DNA of 64,000 bases from Agromyces sp. NDB4Y10 (GTDB taxonomy: Bacteria; Actinomycetota; Actinomycetes; Actinomycetales; Microbacteriaceae): positions 62,001 through 126,000 of the forward strand of contig NZ_LQGY01000055.1 in NCBI RefSeq assembly GCF_001620055.1. Reading direction: 5' to 3'. Shown here piece after piece: positions 42,524-51,475 of this stretch. Both the position numbers and the translations under genes were made by a program. How positions within the stretch are numbered: the stretch's first letter is position 1; the number at the start of each line of letters is the position of its first letter. The notes beneath the pieces are model-generated. The model searched no databases and had not been told where the DNA came from. It saw only the letters and a list, made by a program, of their open reading frames with translations.

Positions 42524-44026
42524 ATGACACGAGAAGCTCCCACGGGCGTTCCCCGCCTCGCATTCCCCGGTCGCCGTCGCACCGGTGTCCTCGGCAACTA
42601 CAGCCCCGCCCAGCTCGCCGTGGCCGGAACCGGGGCCGGGCTCGCCATCCTGAGCATGTTCACCGCGCCAGACCCGGTCCAAGGGCTCACGACGGCGCTC
42701 ATCCCCGCGGCGGTGCTGATCGCCGTCGGCCTCTGGTTCGACGAGTACGGCCACCCGCTCCTTTCGACCATTCAGCAGAGAGCGTTGTTCACGATGAGGA
42801 AGCTCCTTCGTCAGACCAGCTATCGCCGCCCTGCCGGCATCCCGATCGCGGACGCTGGAAAGCTACAGCTGCCCGGAGCGTTGGGAAGCCTTCGCCTGCT
42901 CGAGACGCAGGGCGGAGGAGCGATCATCGAGGATGCCGCATCCGGAACCGCGACGGCCGTCGTGGAGGTGACGTCACCCGGCTACGGCCTCCTCGACGAC
43001 CGCGATCAGGAGGCTCGGGTAGCAGCTTGGGCGCAATTGCAGTCCGGCCTGGTCAACCACGTCGGGCTCGCTCGCGTACAGGTGATGAACACATCTCGTG
43101 TCGCGCAGCCGAAGCAGTTGCGGGACTACTACGAGCGCCGCGCCTCCGATTCGGTGTCGAGCTGGGCCCGCGAGCAGTACGAGACTCTGCTCGACGCTGG
43201 AGTGGCGACGACTACCACGCATCGGCAATACCTTGCCGTCGTCCTCGACAAGTCGAGGATCGGCAAGGAGATCCGGGCGCAGCGCGGCGGCAGGGCGGGC
43301 CTCGTTTCCGTGATGGCCCGTGAGGTCGCGACACTGAGGCGCGGCCTCACGGACTGCTCCGTGACCGTTCGACACTGGCTCGGATCCCGGCAGCTCGCCG
43401 CGGTGACGCGCATAGGCTACGACCCCACCTCGGGCGACCTGATCGAGGAACGCGCCGCCGACCGAGCCGGCGTCGCGCCGGAATCGGCCGGGCCGATGGC
43501 CGGCGAAGAGCACTGGGACCACATCCAAGTCGACGGCGTGATGCACCGTACCTTCGAGATCACCGAATGGCCGCGCATCCCGACCCTCCCCGACTTTCTC
43601 AACGCCGTGAACACGCTGCCGTTCCAGCACGCGATGTCTCTGTACTTCTCGCCAGTCAAGCTGAGGCAATCGATCTCGCGGATCAAACGCGAGCGCGGAG
43701 CGATCGACTCCAACCGGGAACTGCGGCAGAAGCGAGGCAACTACCGCGAAGACAATGCGTTCGAGAAGCGCGAGCGTGACGCGATCGACCAGCGCGAGGC
43801 GGAGCTCACGCAGGGGTTCGGTGACCTCGAGTACATCGGTCTCATCACGGTGACGGCGACGACCCTCGAGGATCTCGACGCCTTCTCGAGCGAGCTGCGG
43901 ACCGCCGTCGAGGGCAAGAGCATGGAGGTTCGCCCCATGTTCGGGCAGCAGCTCGCCGCGTTCAACTCGAGCGGCCTGCCTTTCGCGCTCGCGCCGGCGA
44001 AGACGCGCGGCCTGAAGGTGTGGTGA
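42524..44026 (+). CDS. SCO6880-like type IV secretion protein
   Basis: 500 residues. Two N-terminal TM helices (AVAGTGAGLAILSMF and ALIPAAVLIAVGLWF) form a PrgI/VirB3-like part, followed by a large soluble domain resembling the N-terminal region of VirB4 proteins. The ATPase proper is encoded by the next gene, so VirB4 appears split into two polypeptides. This SCO6880-plus-ATPase pair is common in actinobacterial conjugative elements. It ends 6 bases before the ATPase gene. Confidence 0.78.
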   Translation: MTREAPTGVPRLAFPGRRRTGVLGNYSPAQLAVAGTGAGLAILSMFTAPDPVQGLTTALIPAAVLIAVGLWFDEYGHPLLSTIQQRALFTMRKLLRQTSYRRPAGIPIADAGKLQLPGALGSLRLLETQGGGAIIEDAASGTATAVVEVTSPGYGLLDDRDQEARVAAWAQLQSGLVNHVGLARVQVMNTSRVAQPKQLRDYYERRASDSVSSWAREQYETLLDAGVATTTTHRQYLAVVLDKSRIGKEIRAQRGGRAGLVSVMAREVATLRRGLTDCSVTVRHWLGSRQLAAVTRIGYDPTSGDLIEERAADRAGVAPESAGPMAGEEHWDHIQVDGVMHRTFEITEWPRIPTLPDFLNAVNTLPFQHAMSLYFSPVKLRQSISRIKRERGAIDSNRELRQKRGNYREDNAFEKRERDAIDQREAELTQGFGDLEYIGLITVTATTLEDLDAFSSELRTAVEGKSMEVRPMFGQQLAAFNSSGLPFALAPAKTRGLKVW

Positions 44027-44032
44027 TACGGG

Positions 44033-45763
44033 ATGAAGAGCAAGGCGTTCGCCGGCCGGGTCATCCCGGAGAACGAGACGCGCGAGGCCCGGAAGGCGCG
44101 CGAGGCGGAGATGCGCGAGCGTGTCAGCGCGACGGCGCCATCGCAGCGAGGACGGGCTACAAGTACTGAGCCGCGGGCGAAAGCGTGGGGCGATCTTGGA
44201 CGGACGGCGTGGTGGGGGCCGGCGCACGTGACTCCGCGACCGCACCGCGCCAGCTCCCTCGTCACTTCGTATGCCTACCCCTTCCTCACCGAAGAGGGCC
44301 TCGGAACGCGCGGCGTATGGATGGGCAAGCTCGCCGACGTCAGCGGTGGCGGCGACTTCGTGTTCGACCCGTACGAGTTGTACAAGACGGGCCACGTCAC
44401 CGGCACATCGATGGTCTGGATCGGCACGGTCGGCACCGGGAAGTCAGCGGGGGCGAAATCGTTCACCACGCGGATGGCGACGATGGGCGTCAAAGTCACC
44501 GTCGCGTCGGACCCTAAAGGGGAATGGGCGCCTGTCGCCGAGGCCATGGGTGGGAAGGTGATCGCTCTGTCACCGTCGGGAGACCATCGGCTCAACCCGC
44601 TCGATGAAGGCCCGCGCGACTCGCGCTTGAGCGACGCAGCCTGGGCGCGGCTCGTGAAGTCGCGTCGGCGGCTACTCCTGTCGTCGATCATTCCCTCGCT
44701 GATCGACCGTGACCTCAAGCCGGTCGAGCACACCCAGCTCGACATCGCGCTCGACCGCGCCGTGGCCGACAGCGCTGGCGCCGGGCTGGTCACCATCCGC
44801 GACGTCTACCGGTGGCTTGTCGACCCCGAACACGGCGCTCCCGCAGAGCCGGTCGCGGATGCCGACGTGGCCCACGGCATGCGTCGGCTGGTTGAGGGTG
44901 ACCTTGCGGGCGTCTTCGACGGCGAGTCCACGGTCACCTTCGACGCTGACGCGCCGATGGTCGTCATGGACACCTCGGGCTTCATGGGCGCATCAGGGAC
45001 GCTTCTCTCGGTCGCGATGACCGTTGTGGCGGCCTGGGTCGAGGCGGCCGTGATGGATCCACAGGGCGGGCGCCGCGTCCTCGTTTACGACGAAGGGTGG
45101 CGGATGCTGCGGGACGAGCTCATGTTGCTCCGCATGAGCGAGCAATGGAAGCTGGCCCGACAGTACGGCCTCTGCAATCTGCTAATCATGCACCGCATTA
45201 CCGACCTGGACATGGTCGGCGACCAAGGCTCGGCCGCGCGGGCGCTCGCGCAAGGCCTGCTGACGGATGCCGAGATTCGCATCGTCTATCGACAGGAAGC
45301 CGACGTGCTCGAGGCGACGAAGGAGTCCCTCGGGCTGACTGATCGAGAGATCGACGAGGTCTCGTCTCTCCCAAGAGGGGTGGGTCTGTGGAAGATTGGC
45401 AAGCGACCGTTCCTGGTGAGCAACATCCTCACCGAGCAGGAGTTGGAGGTCTTCAAGACCAGCGGACGCTTCGAGGTCGAGATCCCGGAGGAAATTCGGA
45501 CTGCTGCGTCCCCGCGTACCCAGAACGTGGTGAGCAACACTGGCCCGCAGCGAGGCGGCTCGGACGCCGGCACGGGCGAAGCACCGGCAGAGGACCACGG
45601 GCGGTTGGATCATGCTCTGGTGCAGAGTGAAGGCAGTCACCATGCTGCGTGCGCCGATTGGACACTTGCGTTCGGCTGTGACAGTACGAAGATTCACTGG
45701 ACTACGAAGCCAGGGATGTACTGCACCCGATGCGGCACGCGGCGCCCCGAGGTCGCCGCGTAG
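44033..45763 (+). CDS. VirB4-like conjugation ATPase with C-terminal zinc-ribbon-like tail
   Basis: 576 residues. Walker A GTVGTGKSAGAKS (about residue 145), Walker B VLVYDEGW (about 350), and RLNPLDEG and IVYRQE elements typical of VirB4 ATPases. It powers assembly or DNA translocation with the SCO6880-like partner. The last 60 residues contain CADWTLAFGCDSTK and CTRCG, a possible zinc ribbon not usual in VirB4. A type III-like RM module follows 310 bases later, so the tail may reflect an insertion junction. Confidence 0.85.
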   Translation: MKSKAFAGRVIPENETREARKAREAEMRERVSATAPSQRGRATSTEPRAKAWGDLGRTAWWGPAHVTPRPHRASSLVTSYAYPFLTEEGLGTRGVWMGKLADVSGGGDFVFDPYELYKTGHVTGTSMVWIGTVGTGKSAGAKSFTTRMATMGVKVTVASDPKGEWAPVAEAMGGKVIALSPSGDHRLNPLDEGPRDSRLSDAAWARLVKSRRRLLLSSIIPSLIDRDLKPVEHTQLDIALDRAVADSAGAGLVTIRDVYRWLVDPEHGAPAEPVADADVAHGMRRLVEGDLAGVFDGESTVTFDADAPMVVMDTSGFMGASGTLLSVAMTVVAAWVEAAVMDPQGGRRVLVYDEGWRMLRDELMLLRMSEQWKLARQYGLCNLLIMHRITDLDMVGDQGSAARALAQGLLTDAEIRIVYRQEADVLEATKESLGLTDREIDEVSSLPRGVGLWKIGKRPFLVSNILTEQELEVFKTSGRFEVEIPEEIRTAASPRTQNVVSNTGPQRGGSDAGTGEAPAEDHGRLDHALVQSEGSHHAACADWTLAFGCDSTKIHWTTKPGMYCTRCGTRRPEVAA

Positions 45764-46072
45764 GCCTTGTTGCTGAGCACGAGGGGTGTATTCGGGGGTG
45801 TCAAGCCGCTCACGTTTGCCTGCGGGACGTCAGCAGGGAACGCCCGCCGCAGCTTCTAGCGACGCCCACCGCTCGCGAAACGACAGCTCTCGGGAACGAG
45901 CATCAACCCGATGTCGGGTAGCGCCGACGACCTGTCCTCGTGCCGGGAACCAGCGACAAGTTGCGACGCCCGCCGAGAAGGGTTCTCCCGGTTGTCAACT
46001 TGGTCCACGCGCGACGCGCCTCGACCCAACGGGATAGCCTTTCCAAAGTCGGACAAGCGAGAAGGGACATCG
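45764..46072. other. Intergenic region between the VirB4-like gene and mod
   Basis: No gene supported. The mod reading frame stays open back to 45911, but the upstream residues are non-conserved in style. The frame with a TTG at 46073 preceded by GAGAAGGGA matches the usual Mod N-terminus better. The region probably holds the RM promoter; no clear -35/-10 pair was found. Confidence 0.5.
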
Positions 46073-48202
46073 TTGTCGAATCTGAGCAACCTCCTGCGGC
46101 AGGTGGAGCAGAAGGATCCTGAGCTCGCCGACGACATTCGTGACCACATCAAGGCGCTCGCCGCACGCCGCGAGTTCGGGCTCAACTTCGAACGTCACAC
46201 TCCGGAGACGGTTGAACTGCCAGGGAGGCCGATAAGGAAGGGCGACAAGGTCCGCTTTCTGGCCCCTCGTGGCGAGAATCCCATGAGCGTTGACCAGCGC
46301 CTCTGGCGAGTTGTTGATATTGGCCGCATCGACGGCGGACGGGTGGCGTCGTTGGCTCGAGAGGGCCGTGACGGTTCGGATGTCGAGACGGCCAGCCGGG
46401 CCTGTGACGATCTAGTTGTCGTTGCGGAGTTCCGGGATCCGATCTATCCCGGTCTCGTGTCGACGGGAAGGGTGGCACGTGGAGGGGAGAAGCCTTGCCA
46501 CAGCGTGATCAACGCTGAGAATTTCCACGCGCTTCAGACGCTTCTGTACACGCACGAGGGCAAGATTGATGCGATATACATCGACCCGCCCTATAACTCG
46601 GGTTCTCGTGACTGGAAGTACAACAACGACTATGTCGACGGAGAAGATCTGTATCGGCACTCCAAGTGGCTTGCCTTCATGGATCGCAGGCTCAGGCTAG
46701 CCAAGCGCCTGCTCAACCCCGCAGACTCTGTCCTCATCGTCACGATCGACGAGAAGGAGTATCTGCGACTCGGCCTACTTCTGCAGCAGATCTTCCCCGA
46801 GTCGACGGTCGAGATGGTCACGACGGTGGTCAATCCACGCGGGCGACACCGCCCGGGTCGATTTGCGCGGTCCGAGGAGTACATCTTCTTTGTCATGATG
46901 GGCGATGCTGCCGTCGGTCAAGAGGAGGATCCAAGCTTCACCGGTGGGACCCGCGTGCCGTGGCGAACGCTGCGCCGGAGCGATGCTGCGTCAGCGCGCG
47001 GTACAGCAAAGGGCGGTCCGTCACAGTTCTACCCGATCTACGTCACGGAGGCGGGCACGATCGAAGAGATCGGCGATGCGCTTGCGCCCGATACACCACG
47101 AGACGAGGCACCACAACGTGAAGGGTGCACTGCAGTCTTCCCCATACGTGACTCAGGTCTCGAGATGAACTGGGGTCTCACTGCGCCTGCGCTCCGTGAG
47201 ATCAACTCCAATGGGTTCGTTCGCGTTGGCAGACACACACCGAGCAAGCCTCAGAAGTGGGAGATCTCGTACCTGACATCGGGCAAGATTGCGGATATCG
47301 AAGGCGGACGAGCAGCGGTCATCGGTCATGAAGTAGGCGGCGCGGTGATCGCTGAGTACGTCACGGACAAACTCAAGACACCGACATCGACATGGGTCAG
47401 GCCGTCCCACAACGCTGAGGTTGGCGGCACGCTCTTGCTCGCTGCACTGCTGCCCGACCGACGGTTTCCTTTTCCCAAGTCGCTCTATGCGGTTGAAGAT
47501 GCCCTGAGGCTCTTCATCAAGGACAAGCCGCGAGCCACTGTCCTCGACTTCTTCGCCGGATCAGGAACAACCGCGCATGCCGTAATGCGGTTGAACAGGC
47601 AACATGGCGGTCAGCGCCAGGCAATCCTCGTCACGAACAACGAAGTCTCTGCTGGTGAGCAGGCGGAGCTTCGTGCGAGGAAACTGCGGCCGGGCGATGC
47701 AGACTGGGAATCGCTGGGGATCTGCGACTACATCACAAAGCCCAGACTCCATGCTGCTGTCATGGGCACCACACCCGACGGCGACCCGATCGAGGGGGAC
47801 TATAAGTTCACAGACGGCTTTCCCATGGCTGAGGGCTTCGAGGAGAACGTCGAGTTCTTCACGATGACATATGAAGCGCCTCGGCGAGTGGCACACAACA
47901 GATCGTTCGAGGCCGTCGCACCACTGTTGTGGCTCAGAGCCGGAGCTGAAGGCTCGCGCATTGACAAGGCAGCCGAGGACTTTGCCGTCGCCGACACATA
48001 CGGTGTGCTATTCGACCTTGACGCATCTCAATCGTTCCTCCGCGCTCTCGCCGACGCCGAAAGCGTGCGTGCGGCATTCATCGTGACCGATGACGACCGG
48101 CCATTCCAGATGGTCTGTTCCGAGCTTCCCCCGCACGTAGAGCCAGTCCGCTTGTATGAGTCCTACCTGACCAACTTCACGATCAATACGGGCAGGGAGT
48201 AA
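46073..48202 (+). CDS. mod: Type III-like DNA methyltransferase (Mod)
   Basis: 709 residues from a TTG start. Order of motifs is beta-class: catalytic DPPYNSG (about residue 170), a variable target-recognition region, then the SAM site DFFAGSGTTAHAV (about 490). LSNLSNLLRQVEQKDPELA at the N-terminus and NAENFHALQTLL before DPPY are typical of Mod proteins, which methylate adenine. The Res gene begins 3 bases after the stop. GC content is visibly lower than in neighbouring transfer genes, consistent with separate acquisition. Confidence 0.9.
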   Translation: MSNLSNLLRQVEQKDPELADDIRDHIKALAARREFGLNFERHTPETVELPGRPIRKGDKVRFLAPRGENPMSVDQRLWRVVDIGRIDGGRVASLAREGRDGSDVETASRACDDLVVVAEFRDPIYPGLVSTGRVARGGEKPCHSVINAENFHALQTLLYTHEGKIDAIYIDPPYNSGSRDWKYNNDYVDGEDLYRHSKWLAFMDRRLRLAKRLLNPADSVLIVTIDEKEYLRLGLLLQQIFPESTVEMVTTVVNPRGRHRPGRFARSEEYIFFVMMGDAAVGQEEDPSFTGGTRVPWRTLRRSDAASARGTAKGGPSQFYPIYVTEAGTIEEIGDALAPDTPRDEAPQREGCTAVFPIRDSGLEMNWGLTAPALREINSNGFVRVGRHTPSKPQKWEISYLTSGKIADIEGGRAAVIGHEVGGAVIAEYVTDKLKTPTSTWVRPSHNAEVGGTLLLAALLPDRRFPFPKSLYAVEDALRLFIKDKPRATVLDFFAGSGTTAHAVMRLNRQHGGQRQAILVTNNEVSAGEQAELRARKLRPGDADWESLGICDYITKPRLHAAVMGTTPDGDPIEGDYKFTDGFPMAEGFEENVEFFTMTYEAPRRVAHNRSFEAVAPLLWLRAGAEGSRIDKAAEDFAVADTYGVLFDLDASQSFLRALADAESVRAAFIVTDDDRPFQMVCSELPPHVEPVRLYESYLTNFTINTGRE

Positions 48203-48205
48203 CTG

Positions 48206-50800
48206 ATGAAGTACACATTGAAGGAGTATCAGGCCGACGCCGTCGGACAGATGCTCACGTACTTCGCTGACGCCCACGATGACTACCACCGCAAGGGACG
48301 AAACGTTTCTTTCTCCCTCGCCGCTACCACCGGCGCTGGCAAGACCGTCATGGCCTCCGCAGTAATTGAGGCGCTCTTTTTCGGCGACCCAGACTGGGAT
48401 TTCGACGCGGACCCAGGCGCAGTCATCCTGTGGTTCACCGACGATCCGTCGCTGAATGAACAAACCAAGGCCCGAATCCTGGACGCCTCCGCCGATCGGA
48501 TCGCGTACTCTCGCCTTCAGGTCATCGGGAGCACGTTCAATCAGGAGAAGTTCGAGCCCGGGAAGGTCTACTTCCTGAACTCGCAGAAGTTGTCCAAGAA
48601 CTCCTTGCTGGTCCGCGGCGCGGCGGAAGAGGAAGGCGAGGTTCTGGTTGCACGCGCTGCCTCACCGGACCTTCACCAGCACACCATCTGGGACACCATC
48701 CGCAACACTATTGAGGACGAGCGGCTCACCCTTTACCTCATCCTCGATGAGGCACACAAGGGCATGAAGCGCCGCACCACCGAAGACAAGACCGAGAAGC
48801 AGACCATTGTCAAGCGGCTCATCAACGGCAACGGCGCCCCTCCAATCCCCGTCGTCTGGGGAATCTCCGCCACTATTGAGCGGTTCACGGAGGCGATGAA
48901 GGACGCCCAGGGACGCTATCCCTATCCCAGCTACGAAGTCGACCCGGCGCTCATTCAGGAATCTGGTCTCCTGAAGGACGATATCCGTCTGGACTTCCCG
49001 GTAGAGAGCGGCACTTTCGATACGGTCCTCCTGAAGCGCGGCACTCGTAAGGTGAAGGATGCAAGCCGCTGGTGGGCGCAGTACGCCGACAGTCAAGACT
49101 CTCCTGGAGACACAGTTGTGCCGCTGCTCGTCGTCCAAGTGCCGAACACTCCGTCCAAGGAGCTGCTTCAAAACACCGTCGACGCGATCCGTGATGAGTG
49201 GCCCGAACTCCCCGGCGAGGGCATCGCGCACGTCTTTGGCGATCATGCGTCAATCCAGATTGGGGACTATGAGATCCCCCACATCGCACCCGAGAAAGTG
49301 CAGGAGGCCGAACACGTCCGCGTGCTGCTCGCCAAGGATGCAATCTCGACCGGTTGGGACTGCCCCCGCGCCGAGGTGCTCGTGTCGTACAGGCCGGCGT
49401 CAGACAAGACCCACATCACCCAGCTGCTCGGCCGAATGGTCCGCACGCCTCTAGCTCGACGCATCGCTGGCGACGACAGGCTGAACTCGGTGGACTGTGT
49501 CCTGCCCTTCTTCAACCGCGCGACTGCCACGGAGGTCGCGGACGTCCTCCTTGGCAAGAAGCCGGAGGGTGACGACGGGAGTGGCGGGACCGGCGGCGGC
49601 GACGGTCGCCGGGTGCTGTTTCATCCGGTTGACATGCACGTCAACACCGCGATCCCGGACTACGTTTGGGAAGCGTTCGACTCGCTGCCCTCGCAGTCAT
49701 TGCCGAAGAAGGCCGCAAAGCCCACAAAGCGGCTTTCAAGCCTGGTTCAAGCGCTCTCCCGCGATGGGCTACTCCCTAATGCCCGGAAGGCCGCTTACGC
49801 TGAAATGTTCGCCGTCATGGACGGACTCATGGCGCGCCATAAAGACAAGATCGATGCTGCCACTTACGGCCTCCTCGACGTCGAGGGCGAGACAATAGTC
49901 GCCAGCGTGGCCGGGAAGAAGGTGGCGGAGCCCGAGAAATTCCATGAGATCGCCGACGAGCGTTCCGTCGAGGCTGACTTCAAGACAGCCCAGCGCATCC
50001 TCTCCGCCGACCTCGCTCGCAAGTACGCTGACCACATTGCCGTCGAAGACGAAGTAGATGACGGTCTATTTGACGCTCACCTGAAGATCGCGGCTCTCGC
50101 CCAAATCGACGGGGTCTCGACCGAAATCGACCGCGAAGCCACCGCGCTCGCGATGCGATGGCTCGCGCAGTACCGAGTCGATATCAAGGGCCTCGGAGAC
50201 GAACGACGAGCGGTCTACGACGACATCCGAGCCATGTCAGCACACCCCCAGCGCATCGATATTCGCCGCCCCAAGGTCCGCGCTGAGGAGACTGCGGCGG
50301 ATGTGGACGGCACCAAGGTCGACACTCGGCCTCAGCACCTCATGGCCGACGCGAGCGGCAACTTCCCCATCGGCTCCCTCAATACATGGGAGACGACCGT
50401 ACTCGACGCAGAACGGAACCGCGCAGGCTTTCTCGCTTGGTACCGCAACCCTGGCCGGGCGTCCGACGATTCCTTGGCAATCGCCTACAGGGACGGCAAG
50501 GGAAGCTGGCGCCGCATGTGTCCCGACTTCGTGTTCTTCCACGGAACCGAGTCCGATGTGAAGGTCTCCATCGTGGACCCGCACGGTTTCCACCTTGGCG
50601 ATGCCCTCCCGAAGCTTCGGGGCCTTGCAGACTTCTCCCTTCAGTATGGCGACGAATTCCACAGGATCGAGGCGGTGGCGCAGATGAAGGACAAGACTCT
50701 CCGTGTGCTCGACCTGAAGGACGAAAGCGTACGAGAAGCCATCGCGCAGGCGAAGGACGCCGAGGGCCTTTACCTGAGCAACTCCGCAACGGACTACTAG
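48206..50800 (+). CDS. res: Type III-like restriction helicase/nuclease (Res)
   Basis: 864 residues. Superfamily 2 motifs: ATTGAGKTV (Walker A, about residue 43), LILDEAHKGM (about 180), WGISAT, DAISTGWDCPRAEVLV and QLLGRMVRTP. A C-terminal region has PDFVFF followed by VSIVDPHGFHL, the place where the PD-(D/E)xK nuclease sits in type III enzymes, but the usual ExK reads DPH here; LDLKDE occurs later. With Mod it should restrict unmethylated DNA, protecting the ICE host from phage or other plasmids. Confidence 0.87.
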   Translation: MKYTLKEYQADAVGQMLTYFADAHDDYHRKGRNVSFSLAATTGAGKTVMASAVIEALFFGDPDWDFDADPGAVILWFTDDPSLNEQTKARILDASADRIAYSRLQVIGSTFNQEKFEPGKVYFLNSQKLSKNSLLVRGAAEEEGEVLVARAASPDLHQHTIWDTIRNTIEDERLTLYLILDEAHKGMKRRTTEDKTEKQTIVKRLINGNGAPPIPVVWGISATIERFTEAMKDAQGRYPYPSYEVDPALIQESGLLKDDIRLDFPVESGTFDTVLLKRGTRKVKDASRWWAQYADSQDSPGDTVVPLLVVQVPNTPSKELLQNTVDAIRDEWPELPGEGIAHVFGDHASIQIGDYEIPHIAPEKVQEAEHVRVLLAKDAISTGWDCPRAEVLVSYRPASDKTHITQLLGRMVRTPLARRIAGDDRLNSVDCVLPFFNRATATEVADVLLGKKPEGDDGSGGTGGGDGRRVLFHPVDMHVNTAIPDYVWEAFDSLPSQSLPKKAAKPTKRLSSLVQALSRDGLLPNARKAAYAEMFAVMDGLMARHKDKIDAATYGLLDVEGETIVASVAGKKVAEPEKFHEIADERSVEADFKTAQRILSADLARKYADHIAVEDEVDDGLFDAHLKIAALAQIDGVSTEIDREATALAMRWLAQYRVDIKGLGDERRAVYDDIRAMSAHPQRIDIRRPKVRAEETAADVDGTKVDTRPQHLMADASGNFPIGSLNTWETTVLDAERNRAGFLAWYRNPGRASDDSLAIAYRDGKGSWRRMCPDFVFFHGTESDVKVSIVDPHGFHLGDALPKLRGLADFSLQYGDEFHRIEAVAQMKDKTLRVLDLKDESVREAIAQAKDAEGLYLSNSATDY

Positions 50801-51429
50801 CTCGTATCTGGCCTTGCTGTCGTTGAAGTGCTCGAGGGTAGGCGCTGTCCCGCAAGGTAGGCGGCGTGGACGCGTTCGGCCGCCTCACGCAGGCGGACAT
50901 TGCGGCCGCCGAGGCGTTCCCCACGAAGCTCGCTGACATAGACGATCGCTTCGCCCTCTCGAACGATCCGGACGGCTCCATACGCCCGCCCCGCCGAGTC
51001 GACCATCGTCCAAACGCCGGGCGTGCGTTCCTCTGCATTGAGGAGCGGATGCCACTCGACGCCGCGATCGTGAACCGTGGCCACCGTGGCCTCCTCGTGC
51101 TGACCCGCCATTGCGGCTTGGTATTCGTCCCACACACACTCGGCCGCGAGGCGCAGCTCATCGGCCGGGAAGTAGCCGATGAACGCTCGAGCGGCAGCAT
51201 CCGGCGCCCACGTCTCGGCACGGAGAAGCGATCGCGGCGGAGTCGATCGCTGAACTATGCGAATCACCGCGATCCGCCGCGACCCGTCGAACTGAAGCCA
51301 CTCGCCTCGCTGAACTGTTCGCAGTTTGGGTTGCCAGTAACGCAATGGGGCCGGCTCCTCGAAAAGGCGTGGAGCGCGCCGGCCCGCGCGATGAGCCGAG
51401 TCTACGACGCGGTCACCCGGCTCTACCAC
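50797..51429 (-). CDS. Hypothetical protein, convergent with res
   Basis: 210 residues from a probable GTG. Two similar-feeling beta-rich halves contain WLQFDGSRRIAVIRIV and YGAVRIVREGEAIVYV, and a helical segment RLAAECVWDEYQAAMAG. No family recognised. Its stop overlaps the res stop on the opposite strand by 2 nt. It is the only leftward gene within the rightward transfer operon. Codon use is high-GC like the tra genes, not like mod/res. Confidence 0.55.
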   Translation of the reverse strand: MVEPGDRVVDSAHRAGRRAPRLFEEPAPLRYWQPKLRTVQRGEWLQFDGSRRIAVIRIVQRSTPPRSLLRAETWAPDAAARAFIGYFPADELRLAAECVWDEYQAAMAGQHEEATVATVHDRGVEWHPLLNAEERTPGVWTMVDSAGRAYGAVRIVREGEAIVYVSELRGERLGGRNVRLREAAERVHAAYLAGQRLPSSTSTTARPDTS

Positions 51430-51475
51430 GGTGCGCCGGCCTCGGGATCACCTTGGTAACCGAGAGGACCTACCG

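Noticed and set aside
50866-51459. A 197-residue rightward frame between res and traG
   Set aside because: The opposite-strand protein has more natural composition and secondary structure pattern; the rightward one has no Shine-Dalgarno or motif.
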